NCBI GenBank assembly: GCA_017642885.1 | Contig: JAEPOM010000005.1 | Span: 125,883-189,882, forward strand | Origin: Henriciella sp. | GTDB taxonomy: Bacteria > Pseudomonadota > Alphaproteobacteria > Caulobacterales > Hyphomonadaceae | Reading direction: 5' to 3' | Length of the DNA stretch: 64,000 bases | Part shown: piece by piece, positions 46,995-55,986 of the stretch | Layout of the letters: each line of letters opens with the position of its first letter | Position numbering within the stretch: position 1 is the stretch's first letter | Position numbers and translations under genes: made by a program | Notes under the pieces: model-generated | Seen by the model: the letters and a program-made list of their open reading frames with translations, nothing else | Told to the model about the DNA's origin: nothing | Databases searched by the model: none

Positions 46995-48390
46995 TGGGTT
47001 GTCCAAACAGAATTATAGCTAATAACATGGAGGTTAGCGCGCAGACGCGAAGCGAGATGGGCGTCGCTCGAGCGATGGTTTCGAATGACCGGTCACGGAG
47101 AATGTGATGGAGGAAAAATACCGCGATTACGGGTGGTATGAGCAAAACCCAATCTACCGGTGTTAGTCGAAGCGGATTATCCGTCGGAAGCAAGAAGCTC
47201 ATAAACAAATCAGAAGCGCGCTCAAAATCGGCCGCCCGGAACAACAGGATAGAGAACAGGAACAGGACGTAGCCAACGGCGTTGAAAACATATTTCCAGA
47301 ACCAGAGCTTCCAAACCTTCCAGTGGCCGATCAGTCTTTGAAGGCCGATCTCGATAACGATAATAACCGCGTTGAAGACACCCCACAGCGCAAAATTCCA
47401 ACTCGCACCATGCCACAAACCTATGACGAAGAAGGTAAAGAATTGCGCGATGAGGATATTCGTCAAAGTGCGAGACTTCGCCTGCCTCCGGATCGGTGCG
47501 TAGAGGTAGTCCCGGAAGAACGTTGATAGCGATATGTGCCATCGGCGCCAAAAGTCCTGGTATCCTACCGCGGAGAACGGTGCGCGGAAATTCCGCGGTA
47601 ACTTGAAGCCAAGACACAGGGCGAGCCCGATGGCCATCATCGAGTAACCTGAGAAATCGCAGTACATCTGAATCGTGAATCCAACCATGCCAGCGAGCAC
47701 GGTAAAGGTAGGGAGGTATCCTTCGGCGGCGAAAACGGAGTTGACGACCGGCGCCATGATCCCGTCCGCTATGACGACTTTCTGAAATAGTCCCAATACA
47801 AAAAGGATCAGACCCCAGCCAATTTTCTCGCTATTTACGCGGAGGGGTTCAAGAAGTTGCGGCAGAAACGATCGGGCGCGAACAATGGGACCCGCAACGA
47901 GTTGTGGGAAGAATGTTACAAAGAGCGCGAAGTCTGTCAGGCTTTCGGACGGTTTTAGACGCCCGCGATAGACGTCCAGCGTGTAACTCAGCGTCTGGAA
48001 GGTGTAGAACGAGATGCCGACCGGCAGGAGGATGCTCCAAGGCATCGGTTCGTACTCGATCCCGGCGACGGCTGCGACGCTGATAAATGAATCGAGCAGA
48101 AAGTTTCCATACTTGAAATAACTGAGCACGCCGAGATTGCCGATCAGACTGATCGCCAGGAATGAGATTTTGGTGGACTTCCGATTGGCCCGGGCCATTC
48201 GCTGAGCGGCGAAATAGTCGAGGCCGGTCGAAAACCAGATCAACACGAGGTAGGGTAGATTCCAGGCGCCGTAAAACAGGTAGCTCATCACCAGCAGGAA
48301 GCGTTTTCGCCAGGCCCAATCGTTGATGGCGAAATACAGACCAAAGACAACAATCGCAAACAGCGCAAAAATATAGCTGTTGAACAACAT
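46966..48390 (-). CDS. MBOAT family O-acyltransferase (AlgI-like)
   Basis: Polytopic membrane O-acyltransferase of 474 residues with about 10-12 hydrophobic helices. Family features are YFKYGNFL, the PVGISFYTFQTLSY block, MYCDFSGYSMMAIG and FWRRWHISLSTFFRDYLY. WHGASWNFALWG carries the catalytic His. It would pass acyl groups across the inner membrane for modification of an exported glycan; no glycan biosynthesis genes are in the window. I use ATG 48390; a TTG five codons earlier is in frame. Confidence 0.9.
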   Translation of the reverse strand: MLFNSYIFALFAIVVFGLYFAINDWAWRKRFLLVMSYLFYGAWNLPYLVLIWFSTGLDYFAAQRMARANRKSTKISFLAISLIGNLGVLSYFKYGNFLLDSFISVAAVAGIEYEPMPWSILLPVGISFYTFQTLSYTLDVYRGRLKPSESLTDFALFVTFFPQLVAGPIVRARSFLPQLLEPLRVNSEKIGWGLILFVLGLFQKVVIADGIMAPVVNSVFAAEGYLPTFTVLAGMVGFTIQMYCDFSGYSMMAIGLALCLGFKLPRNFRAPFSAVGYQDFWRRWHISLSTFFRDYLYAPIRRQAKSRTLTNILIAQFFTFFVIGLWHGASWNFALWGVFNAVIIVIEIGLQRLIGHWKVWKLWFWKYVFNAVGYVLFLFSILLFRAADFERASDLFMSFLLPTDNPLRLTPVDWVLLIPPVIAVFFLHHILRDRSFETIARATPISLRVCALTSMLLAIILFGQPNEEFIYFQF

Positions 48391-48725
48391 GCCTGTTCCG
48401 CCCAATCAAAGTCCCCGCACGGCTAAGCAATTATTGAGCCATCATTCTGCGGGGCCGGAACAGTTTTCCGGCAGCGAGATTTATACGCAAATAAGGTTAA
48501 GAATAGGGTGTTTGGATAGGCGAAATTCAACCTGTGCGAGCCGCGTCGATCGCGTGCTTTTACTATCTTATCCCTGTCATCCGCTAGTTAGCGAAGCTCG
48601 CGATACCTCCCGATACGTAGATCGGTCCAAAATCGGAGATAGCTTGCTTGGGGCTAGTCGGAATGTCTATGGTCGGCACAGAGAGTCTTTTGTCTTTGTG
48701 AAGGTGCAAAGAGAGGTGGTGGGAC
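48391..48725. other. Intergenic region between divergent MBOAT and protease genes
   Basis: 335 bases without a supported gene. It contains a perfect 7-bp hairpin (48454-48472, GCCGGAA/TTCCGGC, loop CAGTT) without a T-run and AT-rich stretches near 48480-48510 that could hold promoters for both directions. No operator motif was recognised. Confidence 0.6.
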
Positions 48726-50141
48726 ATGACGAGATCACTTTTGAGGTGCATTGGGCTGACCTGCGCGATTTCATTTACTATCTGCGCAAACGATCGGATC
48801 CATCTGGCCTCGGCCCAACCCACCTATGTGACTGATTGGCCGGCGAAGTGTGAAACGGACTACACTTCCGCACTGAGCATGCTCACGCAGACAGAGGAGG
48901 ACCTGATCGAACCGAAGCGTCCCTATAGCCTCTATGCTGGACTATCGGGCGGAGCGGCTATGGAAGATGTGCCCATCATCGAGTCCGATGAATACAGAGA
49001 TCCCGCCTTGGTCGAGGGGATGACGGGTGATTTTAGCCCGAACGCAATCGAATACCGGAGAATCCAACGCGAAATACGTCAAAGGAACGAACGCATTCAA
49101 TCGGACGCGGATCGTGATTTAGAGAGCTGTCTCTCACATCCGCCATTTCCAGCGATTGGCGGAGAATGCCCTACAGAAGGCTATGAGTCATATTGGTTGA
49201 TACTTGAAGAAGATGAGCTGGAAGGCGAGATTTGTTTCCCTATGCAGTACCCGCCGCCGGAGGCAGCGCCGATGTCGATGGGCCGCGCGTTTCCGAACGC
49301 GTTTTTGCGACCCATTCGCGTCGCCTTCAACGGCGGGTCGCCGGCTGTGCGCCAAGAGATCCGAAGAATTGCTCAAGATTGGGCTGGCGAAACGAACGCA
49401 TTAGTTGAGGCCGCAGACCGTCCGAGGTTGCCATATGATCCGTACGGACTCGATGGTGCGTTAAACTTTGATTTTGGCGTTGAGACGGCGGAAGGGTTTA
49501 AGTTTCACACTTGGTCGTATCACGATGAAACTTACGCCGCGGACATCCGGATTGGGTTTGAGGATGGTCAGGGTTTCTGGTCGATGATTGGAACCGACGC
49601 GACAAGTGAATGGCTCGTCCCGCCGGGGGCCGCTTCGATGAATTTGGAAGGGCTGCATGGCTATTCGCCCATGCCTAAAGGCTGGCGAAGTACGATTTAT
49701 CACGAATTCGGCCACGCGCTTGGCTTGCAGCACGAACATCAGCACCCAACGAGTGAATGTGGAAACGCGCTCCGACTTGAGGACGATGAGGGCTATCAGT
49801 TGACCTTGAATGAAGGAGACCGCGCAGTTCCGGATCCGGACGGGAAGCGACCCGGGGTCTTAACGCAACTTGAGCACGCGCCGAATTACTGGTCGAGACG
49901 TGACGCAAAACACAATTTGCGACAACTCAGGAAGACGAAAGATCTGGCCGTGGTCGATTTCGATCCGGACTCGATCATGCGGTACGAGTTTGCGGCGGAG
50001 TGGTATCGCGATGATGCGCCCCAAGAGTGCCTGCCGACGGGGCTGCGCCCTAGCAAACCATCTCCAGTGGACTTTGCAATGGTCGCGGCAACGTACCAAT
50101 TGATCATGGAGCGGCGGATCGAGACTGAATGGGGCCGGTGA
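48726..50141 (+). CDS. Secreted metzincin-like zinc metalloprotease
   Basis: A 471-residue exported protein. The signal peptide covers about residues 1-31 (ending LASAQ). A Glu-rich N-terminal region with two Cys-containing segments covers about 32-190, and a protease domain follows. The extended zinc signature HEFGHALGLQHEH starts at His326 (HExxHxxGxxH with Glu327 as the general base). It is followed about 80 residues later by SIMRYEF, a Met-turn-like element with Met418. The HEHQHP ending is like that of the astacin/M12A-related bacterial group. Lack of a membrane anchor makes it a candidate T2SS cargo. Substrate unknown. Confidence 0.82.
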   Translation: MTRSLLRCIGLTCAISFTICANDRIHLASAQPTYVTDWPAKCETDYTSALSMLTQTEEDLIEPKRPYSLYAGLSGGAAMEDVPIIESDEYRDPALVEGMTGDFSPNAIEYRRIQREIRQRNERIQSDADRDLESCLSHPPFPAIGGECPTEGYESYWLILEEDELEGEICFPMQYPPPEAAPMSMGRAFPNAFLRPIRVAFNGGSPAVRQEIRRIAQDWAGETNALVEAADRPRLPYDPYGLDGALNFDFGVETAEGFKFHTWSYHDETYAADIRIGFEDGQGFWSMIGTDATSEWLVPPGAASMNLEGLHGYSPMPKGWRSTIYHEFGHALGLQHEHQHPTSECGNALRLEDDEGYQLTLNEGDRAVPDPDGKRPGVLTQLEHAPNYWSRRDAKHNLRQLRKTKDLAVVDFDPDSIMRYEFAAEWYRDDAPQECLPTGLRPSKPSPVDFAMVAATYQLIMERRIETEWGR

Positions 50142-50166
50142 GAGGTTCGATTGCCTACACCAATAC

Positions 50167-52968
50167 TTAGTGCGCTTCGGCCCAGTTCATTCCTGTGTCT
50201 GCCTCAACAACCAACGGGACGCTTAAGCTGAGCGCGGGGAGCGGTGCCTTTTCCATCGTCGTGCGGACGACTTCAATAGTTTTCTCCGCTTCTGCCTCGG
50301 GAACTTCAAAGATCAGTTCGTCGTGCACCTGGAGGAGCATTTTGGCGCTCAGGCCCGCTTTTTCGAGCGCGGGCGGCATATGCACCATGGCGCGCTTAAT
50401 GATGTCGGCGGCGGAACCCTGAATGGGCGCGTTGATCGCCTGGCGCTCAGCGAAGCCGCGTTGCGGGCCTTTGGCTTTGATGCCTTTCAAGTGGAGTACG
50501 CGGCCGAATATCGTCTCAACGCGCTCATGCTCCGCGGCATACTTTTTGGTTTCGTCCATATAGGCTTTGATGCCGGGGAAGCGTTTGAAATAAGTCTTGA
50601 TATAGGCCGAGGCCTCGTCGCGGGGGATCGAGAGCTGGCGCGCCAAGCCAAACGCCGAGATCCCGTAGATAATGCCGAAATTGATCGCTTTGGCCCGGCG
50701 ACGGATCATCGGATCCATCCCCTCAATCGGTGTGTCAAACATCTCGCTGGCCGTCATTGCGTGAATATCGAGGCCTTGATTGAAAGCATCCTTGAGCGCG
50801 TCAATTCCTGCAATATGCGCAAGCAGGCGCAGCTCGATCTGGCTATAATCTGCGCTAATTAGGATATTTCCCGGCTCGGGAATAAAGGCTTCTCGGATCT
50901 TCCGGCCTTCATCTGTCCGGATCGGTATGTTCTGCAAATTAGGGTCATTGGATGAGAGACGTCCGGTCTGCGCCCCGGTCATCCCGTAATTGGTGTGAAC
51001 CCGTCCTGTGCGCGGGCTGATCTGTTGTTGCAACGTCTCGGTATAAGTCGAGCGTAGCTTTGAGACGGTCCGCCAATTGATCACCGCGCGGGGCAGATCG
51101 TGACCTTCTGCTGCGAGATCTTCAAGGATGTCTGCTCCGGTTTGCCAGGCGCCGGTCTTGGTTTTCTTGCCGCCTTCCAAACCCATCTCGTCAAACAGGA
51201 TTTCACCGAGCTGTTTGGGGCTTCCCAGATTAAACTCACGCCCTGCCAGCTCATAGGCTTCTGCTTCGTAGCGGGCCATGGACTGGCTGAAATCAGCTGA
51301 GAGGCGTGACAGGTGATCACGGTCTACTTTGATGCCATGCGCTTCCATGTCTGCGAGCACTTGGACCAGTGGACGCTCCAGCGTTTCATATACAGTCGTC
51401 ATGTGTTCGGAGTGTAGGCGTCGCTTGCTGTCGAGCCACAATCTAAGCGTGATGTCGGCGTCTTCGGCGGCATATTCAGTCGCCTTGTCGAGCGGGACGC
51501 GGTCAAAGCTGATCTGTTTCTTGCCGGTCCCACACACGTCCTTGAACGAGAGCGGTGTGTGATGAAAGTAGCGCTCGGATAGCTCGTCCATACCGTGATT
51601 GTGCATCCCGGCATGCATGACAAAACTCAGCAGCATCGTATCATCGATCGGCGCCATACGGATGTCGTGGCGGGCCAGGACTGAGACATCGTATTTCAGG
51701 TTGTGGCCGATTTTCAGGACCGCATCGTCTTCGAGCAGTGTCTTTAACGATGCCAGCGCTTTGTCCTTGTTGATCTGACGGGGCGGGTCGATCCCGAACA
51801 TGTCGTCGCTGGGAGCGTCAGGGTCCGTATCAGGGTCAACATGGGCGAGCGGGATGTAACACGCTTCGCCCGGGCTCAGAGCGAGAGAGACGCCGACCAG
51901 ACCGGCTTCATGCGCATCGAGCGCGTCGGTCTCTGTATCTACAGCAACGTAGCCTTGTTGATGTGCTCGGGCGATCCAGTCTTCTAACGTATCAAAGTCG
52001 CGGATGCAGACATAGGTGCTGCGATCGATCTGTACGGGCTCGTCCTCGGTTGCTTCTTCGAGCGTGCCTTCCAGTTCAAACGTTTCGCGTACGCGCCGCG
52101 TGATCGTTCTGAACTCCATCTTCTCAAGGAAATCGAGCAGAATTTTGGGGTCCGGATCGGCGACCGCCAGATCTTCCATTGGGACTTCAACCTCTACATC
52201 GGTTTTCAGCGTGACAAGCGCGCGCGACATGCGGATCTGATCGGCATTATCAATCAATGTCTGGCGGCGTTTGGGTTGTTTGATCTCTTCCGCGCGCGCG
52301 AGCAGCGTATCAAGGTCGCCATACTCGGTGATCAGGGTCGCAGCGGTCTTAACGCCGATACCGGGCGCGCCAGGAATGTTGTCGACGCTATCACCAGCAA
52401 GCGATTGAATGTCGATGACTTTGTCCGGTCCGACCCCAAACTTCTCCACCACCTGGTCGTGGCTGATATGTTTGTTCTTCATCGTGTCGAGCATGGAGAT
52501 CTTGTCGGTGACCAGTTGCATCAGGTCTTTGTCCGAGGAGACGATGGTGACACGCGCGCCTTTGGCTTCAGCCAGACGCGCATAGGTCGCCATAAGGTCA
52601 TCCGCCTCATAGCCTTCCATTTCCAGTGCATGCGTGTGGAAGGCAATTGCGGCTTCTCTGACAAGCGGGAATTGCGGCCGAAGGTCTTCCGGCGGCTCAG
52701 ACCGGTTCGCCTTATACTCGGGAAACATTTCGTTCCGGAATGTGTAAGAAGACTTGTCGAAAACGCAGGCAAAATGGGTTGGCCGATCGGCGCCTTTGAG
52801 ATCCTCGAGCAGCTTCCAGAGCATATTACAAAAGCCGGATACCGCTCCGACTGGCAGGCCATCCGAGGCGCGTGTCAGCGGGGGCAGGGCATGATAGGCG
52901 CGAAATATGTAAGCGCTCGCATCGATCAGATAGAGATGAGAGTCAGAATTGATCGGCGCGCTTGGCAT
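50167..52968 (-). CDS. polA: DNA polymerase I
   Basis: Repair and Okazaki-fragment polymerase of 933 residues with all three domains. The 5'-nuclease (about 8-290; LIDASAYIFRAYHALP, SSDKDLMQLV, DSVDNIPG) is followed by a 3'-5' exonuclease with intact acidic motifs (VDTETD, IGHNLKYDVSVL, YAAEDADI). The polymerase has motif A SADYSQIELR, motif B RRRAKAINFGIIYG and motif C LQVHDELIFEV. ATG 52968 has AAGGA 8 bases upstream; a GTG at 52992 is less likely. The intact proofreading site distinguishes it from bacteria whose PolA lost it. Confidence 0.98.
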   Translation of the reverse strand: MPSAPINSDSHLYLIDASAYIFRAYHALPPLTRASDGLPVGAVSGFCNMLWKLLEDLKGADRPTHFACVFDKSSYTFRNEMFPEYKANRSEPPEDLRPQFPLVREAAIAFHTHALEMEGYEADDLMATYARLAEAKGARVTIVSSDKDLMQLVTDKISMLDTMKNKHISHDQVVEKFGVGPDKVIDIQSLAGDSVDNIPGAPGIGVKTAATLITEYGDLDTLLARAEEIKQPKRRQTLIDNADQIRMSRALVTLKTDVEVEVPMEDLAVADPDPKILLDFLEKMEFRTITRRVRETFELEGTLEEATEDEPVQIDRSTYVCIRDFDTLEDWIARAHQQGYVAVDTETDALDAHEAGLVGVSLALSPGEACYIPLAHVDPDTDPDAPSDDMFGIDPPRQINKDKALASLKTLLEDDAVLKIGHNLKYDVSVLARHDIRMAPIDDTMLLSFVMHAGMHNHGMDELSERYFHHTPLSFKDVCGTGKKQISFDRVPLDKATEYAAEDADITLRLWLDSKRRLHSEHMTTVYETLERPLVQVLADMEAHGIKVDRDHLSRLSADFSQSMARYEAEAYELAGREFNLGSPKQLGEILFDEMGLEGGKKTKTGAWQTGADILEDLAAEGHDLPRAVINWRTVSKLRSTYTETLQQQISPRTGRVHTNYGMTGAQTGRLSSNDPNLQNIPIRTDEGRKIREAFIPEPGNILISADYSQIELRLLAHIAGIDALKDAFNQGLDIHAMTASEMFDTPIEGMDPMIRRRAKAINFGIIYGISAFGLARQLSIPRDEASAYIKTYFKRFPGIKAYMDETKKYAAEHERVETIFGRVLHLKGIKAKGPQRGFAERQAINAPIQGSAADIIKRAMVHMPPALEKAGLSAKMLLQVHDELIFEVPEAEAEKTIEVVRTTMEKAPLPALSLSVPLVVEADTGMNWAEAH

Positions 52969-53027
52969 GGCTCGTATCCTTTGTAGAGGCACGAGTATTA
53001 GCGGCGAGTCGGAAGTGTGGGTAGGGG

Positions 53028-53117
53028 TCAGGCAGCGATCGGGTCGCTTTGGTGAAGAAAGGCGTGGATATCGTCGCCTGAGCTGACAAATTGAAGATCA
53101 CGCTCCGGAATATTCAT
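53028..53117 (-). CDS. Possible 29-residue small protein upstream of polA
   Basis: ATG with AGGG six bases upstream encodes a 29-residue peptide, MNIPERDLQFV...HQSDPIAA, acidic and without a membrane segment. The frame stays open a further 27 codons upstream without an ATG, which might mean a remnant of a longer gene. It is on the polA strand, 59 bases before its start. I recognise no family; it may be non-coding. Confidence 0.25.
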   Translation of the reverse strand: MNIPERDLQFVSSGDDIHAFLHQSDPIAA

Positions 53118-53253
53118 CAGAGACCCTGGTGCGACGCCAAAATTGTCACAGCGTCTCAATAATTGCGGGTCACAGCCGATGCCTCCTTTCGGTCTAAGGC
53201 GCCGAAAATGCGCGGACTAGACAGTGAGACGCATGCGCCGGTAAGGCGAATGC

Positions 53254-54579
53254 GTGAAGACTTTTTTCTCCCCCGGCACCGCTCTGGCCATTGTCGTTGC
53301 TAATATGGTCGGCACGGGCGTGTTCACGAGCTTAGGGTTCCAACTCGCGACGCTGCAAAGCGGGTTCGCGTTAATTATGCTCTGGGTCGTTGGCGGCGTG
53401 ATCGCCGTTTGCGGGGCGCTGTCCTATGCCGAGTTAGGGGCAGCCTTGCCGCGCTCCGGAGGAGAGTACAATTTCTTTGGACGGATCTATCACCCGTCCG
53501 CAGGGTTCGTCTCGGGGTGGGTCTCGTCTACGATTGGTTTCTCCGCGCCTGTCGCACTCGCCGCCATGACCTTCGGTGCCTACACGACGTCTTCCATTCT
53601 GCCGGATGCTTCTGAGACGGTCCGCGCCTGGGTCGAGCGTGGGCTCGCTGTGGGATTGATCATTTCGCTGACACTCGTTCATACCCGCAAGCGCCAGACG
53701 AGCGGCGCGTTTCAGACTCTGTTTACAGCGATTAAGGTGGCAGTGATCCTGGTGATTAGCGCTGCGGGTCTGGCACTGGTTGCTGAGTATCAACCTGTCT
53801 CCCTGCTGCCGCGTACAGGCGATGCGGCCGCCCTTACGTCGAGCGCGTTTGCGGTGTCTCTGATTTATGTCAGCTACGCTTACACAGGATGGAACGTCGC
53901 GACATATCTCACGGACGAGTTGGAACAACCACAGCGTAGCTTGCCTCGGGTTCTCTTCGCCGGAGCGTTCGGCGTGATGTTGCTCTATATCCTGCTCAAC
54001 GCGGTCTTCTTGCTGACGACGCCGATGGAAAAAATGGTTGGAGAAGTAGAAGTCGGCGTCATCGCCGCTCGGCATGTTTTTGGACAGACCGGGGCGCTGT
54101 TCACGGGTGTGGTTTTGGGTGTTCTGCTGATATCGACTGTGTCGGCCATGACCATTGCGGGGCCGCGCGTGCTGCAAATGATCGGTCAGGATATCAAGGC
54201 TTTTCGGTTTCTGGCGAAAACCAATTCAGATGGTATGCCGACCACCGGAGTTCTGGTGCAGTCCGGTCTGGCACTGATTTTTGTGCTGACCGCAACGTTT
54301 GATCAGGTGCTGGTCTTTGCGGGTTTCACGCTCGCGCTGAACAGTCTTTTGGCCGTAGGGGGACTGTTCGTTCTGCGTATTCGCGAGCCAAATCTGGAGC
54401 GACCCTTCAAGGTCCCACTTTTTCCGGTCCTACCGATCATATATCTCGTGCTGACCATCTGGACGCTCGTCTACGTTGCGATTGAGCGGCCGCAGGAAGT
54501 GGCGGTGAGCGCGGTTCTGATCGCAGTAGGCATTGCAATCTATCTGCTCAGCCGCGATCGAGGTGCTCCAACGTCTTAG
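53254..54579 (+). CDS. APC family amino-acid permease
   Basis: Inner-membrane secondary transporter of 441 residues with about 12 hydrophobic helices. The N-terminal helix 1 break motif ANMVGTGVFTSLGF and GALSYAELGAALPRSGGEYNF are signatures of the APC/LAT-type superfamily. SYAYTGWNVATYLTDELE in the middle supports an amino-acid/polyamine substrate class. The exact substrate is not readable. GTG start with AAGG about 7 bases upstream. Its stop overlaps that of phaZ in TTAG. Confidence 0.92.
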   Translation: MKTFFSPGTALAIVVANMVGTGVFTSLGFQLATLQSGFALIMLWVVGGVIAVCGALSYAELGAALPRSGGEYNFFGRIYHPSAGFVSGWVSSTIGFSAPVALAAMTFGAYTTSSILPDASETVRAWVERGLAVGLIISLTLVHTRKRQTSGAFQTLFTAIKVAVILVISAAGLALVAEYQPVSLLPRTGDAAALTSSAFAVSLIYVSYAYTGWNVATYLTDELEQPQRSLPRVLFAGAFGVMLLYILLNAVFLLTTPMEKMVGEVEVGVIAARHVFGQTGALFTGVVLGVLLISTVSAMTIAGPRVLQMIGQDIKAFRFLAKTNSDGMPTTGVLVQSGLALIFVLTATFDQVLVFAGFTLALNSLLAVGGLFVLRIREPNLERPFKVPLFPVLPIIYLVLTIWTLVYVAIERPQEVAVSAVLIAVGIAIYLLSRDRGAPTS

Positions 54580-55811
54580 CGCTTACGCTTGTCGATCTTG
54601 GCCTGGAACTTATTGATGCGCGGAACGATTTCAGCTTCAAACCGGCGTCCGTTAAACACCCCGTAATGACCAACGCCAGGTTGGACGTAGTCGGTCTGCA
54701 TCTTCTCGGGAATGCTGGTGCATAGATCATGCGCGGCCTGGGTTTGACCAATGCCTGAAATGTCATCCTTTTCGCCCTCGACAGTCATCAAGCCGACATC
54801 CGTGATCTTGCTCGGGTCAACCAGGCGTTCGCCGCGATACTTGAACTTCCCCCGCGCGAGGTGGTGTTCTCGGAACACGCGGCGGATGGTTTGAAGGTAG
54901 AATTCCTCTGTCAGGTCCAGAACAGCGAGGTACTCGTCATAGAAAACCCGGTGTTTTTCGGCGCTGTCTTCGTCGCCTTCAACAAGATGGTCGAAGAAAC
55001 GAGCCTGAGCGTCGACGTGCCTGTCCCAGTTCATATGCATGAAGCTGGTGAGCTGAACAAAACCGGGATAAACGCGCCGCATCATACCGGGCCATGGGCC
55101 TGGCACCGTGTAGATCATTTTCTCCTTAAACCAATCGAAGCTGCGTTCTTCAGCCAGCAGGTTCGGGACGGTGGGAGATTTACGGGCGTCTATGGGTGAG
55201 CCCATGAAAGTCATGCTTGAGGGAAGCGCGGCGTCGCCGTCCTCTGACATCATCGAAATGGCGGCGAGGACAGCAGGCCCCGGCTGACACACTGCGACCA
55301 CATGTGCGCCGCCACCGATATGCTGCAGCGCAAAGCGGACATGATCGATATAGTCATCGAGATCAAAGCGCCCGTACCAGACAGGCGCCATTTTGGCGTC
55401 CTTCCAATCGGTGATGTAAACTTCGTGGGTCGGCAAGAAGGCTTCCACAGTTCCGCGAAGAAGCGTCGCAAAGTGTCCCGAAAGCGGTGCGCAGATTAGC
55501 AGTCTCGGGCGCCCGGCTGGCGCGCCTTCCGTTTCGAAATGAACGAGATTGCACCAGTTGGTCGACCAGGTCGTGACCGGAGTGACCGTATGCAGTTCCC
55601 CATCAATCTCAGTATGTGGGATCTGCCATTCCGGCTTTCCATAATAGCGCGTCGCGCGCTCAAAGACGCTGCTCGCCGCGTGCGTGGCGCGTCCAAAGGC
55701 TGTGTTTTTGAACGGGTTGAGCGGGTGTTCGAGGCTCTGCATTGTCCCCTTCGCCAGCAGGCGCATCGGCGCCAGGGCCGCGCGATTCATTTCTACCAGC
55801 GTGTACAACAT
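54576..55811 (-). CDS. phaZ: Intracellular polyhydroxyalkanoate depolymerase
   Basis: Mobilises stored poly-3-hydroxybutyrate granules. The 411 residues form an alpha/beta-hydrolase-like protein of the PhaZ1 type. The lipase-box-like VAVCQPGP has Cys175 as nucleophile instead of Ser, typical for this class. An Asp near 349-350 (GEKDDISG) and His382 in GVGHYGVFNG complete the triad. No signal peptide, consistent with a cytoplasmic granule location. No PHA synthase gene is in the window. Confidence 0.93.
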   Translation of the reverse strand: MLYTLVEMNRAALAPMRLLAKGTMQSLEHPLNPFKNTAFGRATHAASSVFERATRYYGKPEWQIPHTEIDGELHTVTPVTTWSTNWCNLVHFETEGAPAGRPRLLICAPLSGHFATLLRGTVEAFLPTHEVYITDWKDAKMAPVWYGRFDLDDYIDHVRFALQHIGGGAHVVAVCQPGPAVLAAISMMSEDGDAALPSSMTFMGSPIDARKSPTVPNLLAEERSFDWFKEKMIYTVPGPWPGMMRRVYPGFVQLTSFMHMNWDRHVDAQARFFDHLVEGDEDSAEKHRVFYDEYLAVLDLTEEFYLQTIRRVFREHHLARGKFKYRGERLVDPSKITDVGLMTVEGEKDDISGIGQTQAAHDLCTSIPEKMQTDYVQPGVGHYGVFNGRRFEAEIVPRINKFQAKIDKRKR

Positions 55812-55986
55812 AAGTGACTATTCCCGTCTTTGGTGCAGTGCAGCATAGATCGCTGCAATGGTAAAGCCAATCTAACTCCCGCATCAGGCGCATCTCGCGC
55901 GCGAGATTCGTCCATGAGATCAGGGCCTTATTGAGCTGTTAAAGACCTTAACCAATTGTGAAGCGATTCAACTGCAGGTTTATGGG

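Noticed and set aside
48454..48472. Perfect hairpin GCCGGAA/TTCCGGC as a terminator
   Set aside because: No T-run on either side and it lies between divergent genes, where no terminator is expected.
55939..55951. TTAA-N5-TTAACC resembling a CtrA site upstream of the FemAB-like gene
   Set aside because: CtrA boxes need TTAA-N7-TTAA; the spacing here is five, so it was not called.
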